From Pseudomonadota bacterium (GTDB lineage: Bacteria > Pseudomonadota > Gammaproteobacteria > Steroidobacterales > Steroidobacteraceae): a DNA stretch of 64,000 bases. The position numbers were made by a program, and so were the translations under genes. The DNA lies in contig JADJBE010000010.1 in NCBI GenBank assembly GCA_016703895.1, positions 1-64,000 of the forward strand, written 5' to 3'. This document shows positions 63,437-64,000 of the stretch, one piece after another (the stretch's first letter is position 1; every line of letters begins with the position of its first letter). The notes below the pieces were generated by a model. That model did no database searches and was not told the origin of the DNA. It saw nothing but the letters and a program-made list of their open reading frames with translations.

Positions 63437-64000
63437 ATGGGCCAGACGTTCGCAACAATCGATGCGCAGCTCGCGGAGTGGCTCGCGAAGCAGCACCTGT
63501 TCTTTGTGGCGACGGCGCCGTTGGGCGCGGCGGGTCATATCAACTGCTCACCCAAAGGTGGCGATACACTTCGCGTGCTAGGACCAACAGATGTCGCCTA
63601 TGTCGATGGCGGTGGCTCAGGCATAGAGACGGTCTCGCACGTACGCGAGAATGGTCGGCTGGTGCTCATGTTTTGCGCATTTGAAGGTTCACCGCGCATC
63701 GTCCGGCTGCACGGCTCGGCAACGGTGGTGACGCCGGGGGAAGCTGATTTTGAGGAGTTAGCAGCACGATTGCCGCGCGCGCGCACCGTCCGCGCCATCA
63801 TTCGACTAGCTGTGCAGCGAGTCTCGGACTCCTGCGGCTACAACGTGCCGTTCATGGACTTCCGCGCCAAGCGGACCGACGCGGAGAATTACCTGGCAAG
63901 CTATCCGACGATGCAGTACGCAAGTACCTCATCAAAAACAATCTGGAGAGCATTGACTCCCTGCCCGGCTTGACGCCCGACGAACTCAAGCGGGCGGTCA
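63437..64000 (+). CDS. pyridoxamine 5'-phosphate oxidase-related protein, runs off window
   Basis: A flavin-reductase/PNPOx-like split-barrel protein, at least 188 residues. WLAKQHLFFVATAPLGAAGH with HINCSPKGGDTLRVLGPTD and RENGRLVLMFCAFEGSPRIVRLHGSA are characteristic of the F420/FMN-binding PNPOx family. The first frame runs to a stop at 63973, but after LASYP it leaves the family; one missing base near 63906 restores ASYPDDAVRKYLIKNNLESI, open to the window edge. ATG 63437 gives MGQTFATIDAQL. Last visible gene of the PhyH unit; probably a flavin-dependent oxidoreductase. Substrate unknown. Confidence 0.82.

Noticed and set aside
1..64000. CRISPR arrays, insertion sequences, tRNA or rRNA genes
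   Set aside because: I saw no regularly spaced repeats, transposase genes with terminal repeats, or cloverleaf/rRNA signatures anywhere in the window.

Overview
The window is GC-rich DNA from a gammaproteobacterium. The lipid A, BamA/Skp and FabZ genes indicate a Gram-negative outer membrane. The order rpsB-tsf-pyrH-frr-uppS-cdsA-dxr-rseP-bamA-skp-lpxD-fabZ-lpxA-lpxB-rnhB-dnaE-accA-tilS-pyrG-kdsA-eno-ftsB-ispD-ispF-truD-surE-pcm is the classical gammaproteobacterial backbone. lysS-prfB-recJ followed by an RpfE-like gene recalls the Xanthomonas rpf neighbourhood. I would place the organism in a basal gammaproteobacterial lineage (Xanthomonadales/Nevskiales/Steroidobacterales-like); the genus is not determinable from this window.

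Layout. 1-7.2 kb: the tail of a YgfZ-type gene, then, read leftward, RpfE-like, recJ, prfB (with its programmed +1 frameshift), lysS and an alpha/beta hydrolase; a small Mth938-like gene is divergent. 7.6-38.1 kb: the long leftward housekeeping super-operon, with many 4-bp start/stop overlaps. It is broken between eno and ftsB by a rightward Phd-VapC toxin-antitoxin pair, and by a small Smr-domain gene at 9.1 kb. 38.3-43.1 kb: rightward map-glnD-dapC. 43.1-64 kb: accessory catabolism. This part holds a flavin oxidase/methyltransferase/small-protein/MFS operon, an aldehyde dehydrogenase and flavin monooxygenase, a CorC-like membrane protein, a LysR-controlled GMC oxidoreductase-MFS-PrpE operon, and a divergent seven-gene locus (hydrolase-cupin-ornithine cyclodeaminase family leftward; PhyH dioxygenase-RraA/aldolase-DUF1838-PNPOx rightward).

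How the genes work together. The backbone joins translation (rpsB, tsf, frr, tilS, truD), phospholipid, isoprenoid and lipid A synthesis (cdsA, dxr, ispD, ispF, uppS, lpxA/B/D, kdsA, fabZ, accA), outer-membrane assembly (rseP, bamA, skp), DNA metabolism (dnaE, rnhB, recJ), nucleotides (pyrH, pyrG) and repair/survival (surE, pcm). The accessory half looks like uptake plus stepwise oxidation of small organic compounds (alcohol to aldehyde to acid to acyl-CoA), but its substrates cannot be read from sequence.

Quality warning and main unexplained signals. At least eleven genes carry reading-frame lesions, including essential ones (bamA, tsf, frr). Most are single-base changes in homopolymers, which points to residual sequence error; frr (about 38 bp missing) and two in-frame TAG codons at expected Glu positions are harder to dismiss. 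Coordinates of these genes are given for the reconstructed full gene. Separately, the 8-mer GTYGTTAG/CTAACRAC occurs 26 times by hand count, in all reading frames and on both strands, often forcing rare TTA/CTA leucine codons. It looks like a selected DNA word with no function I can name.
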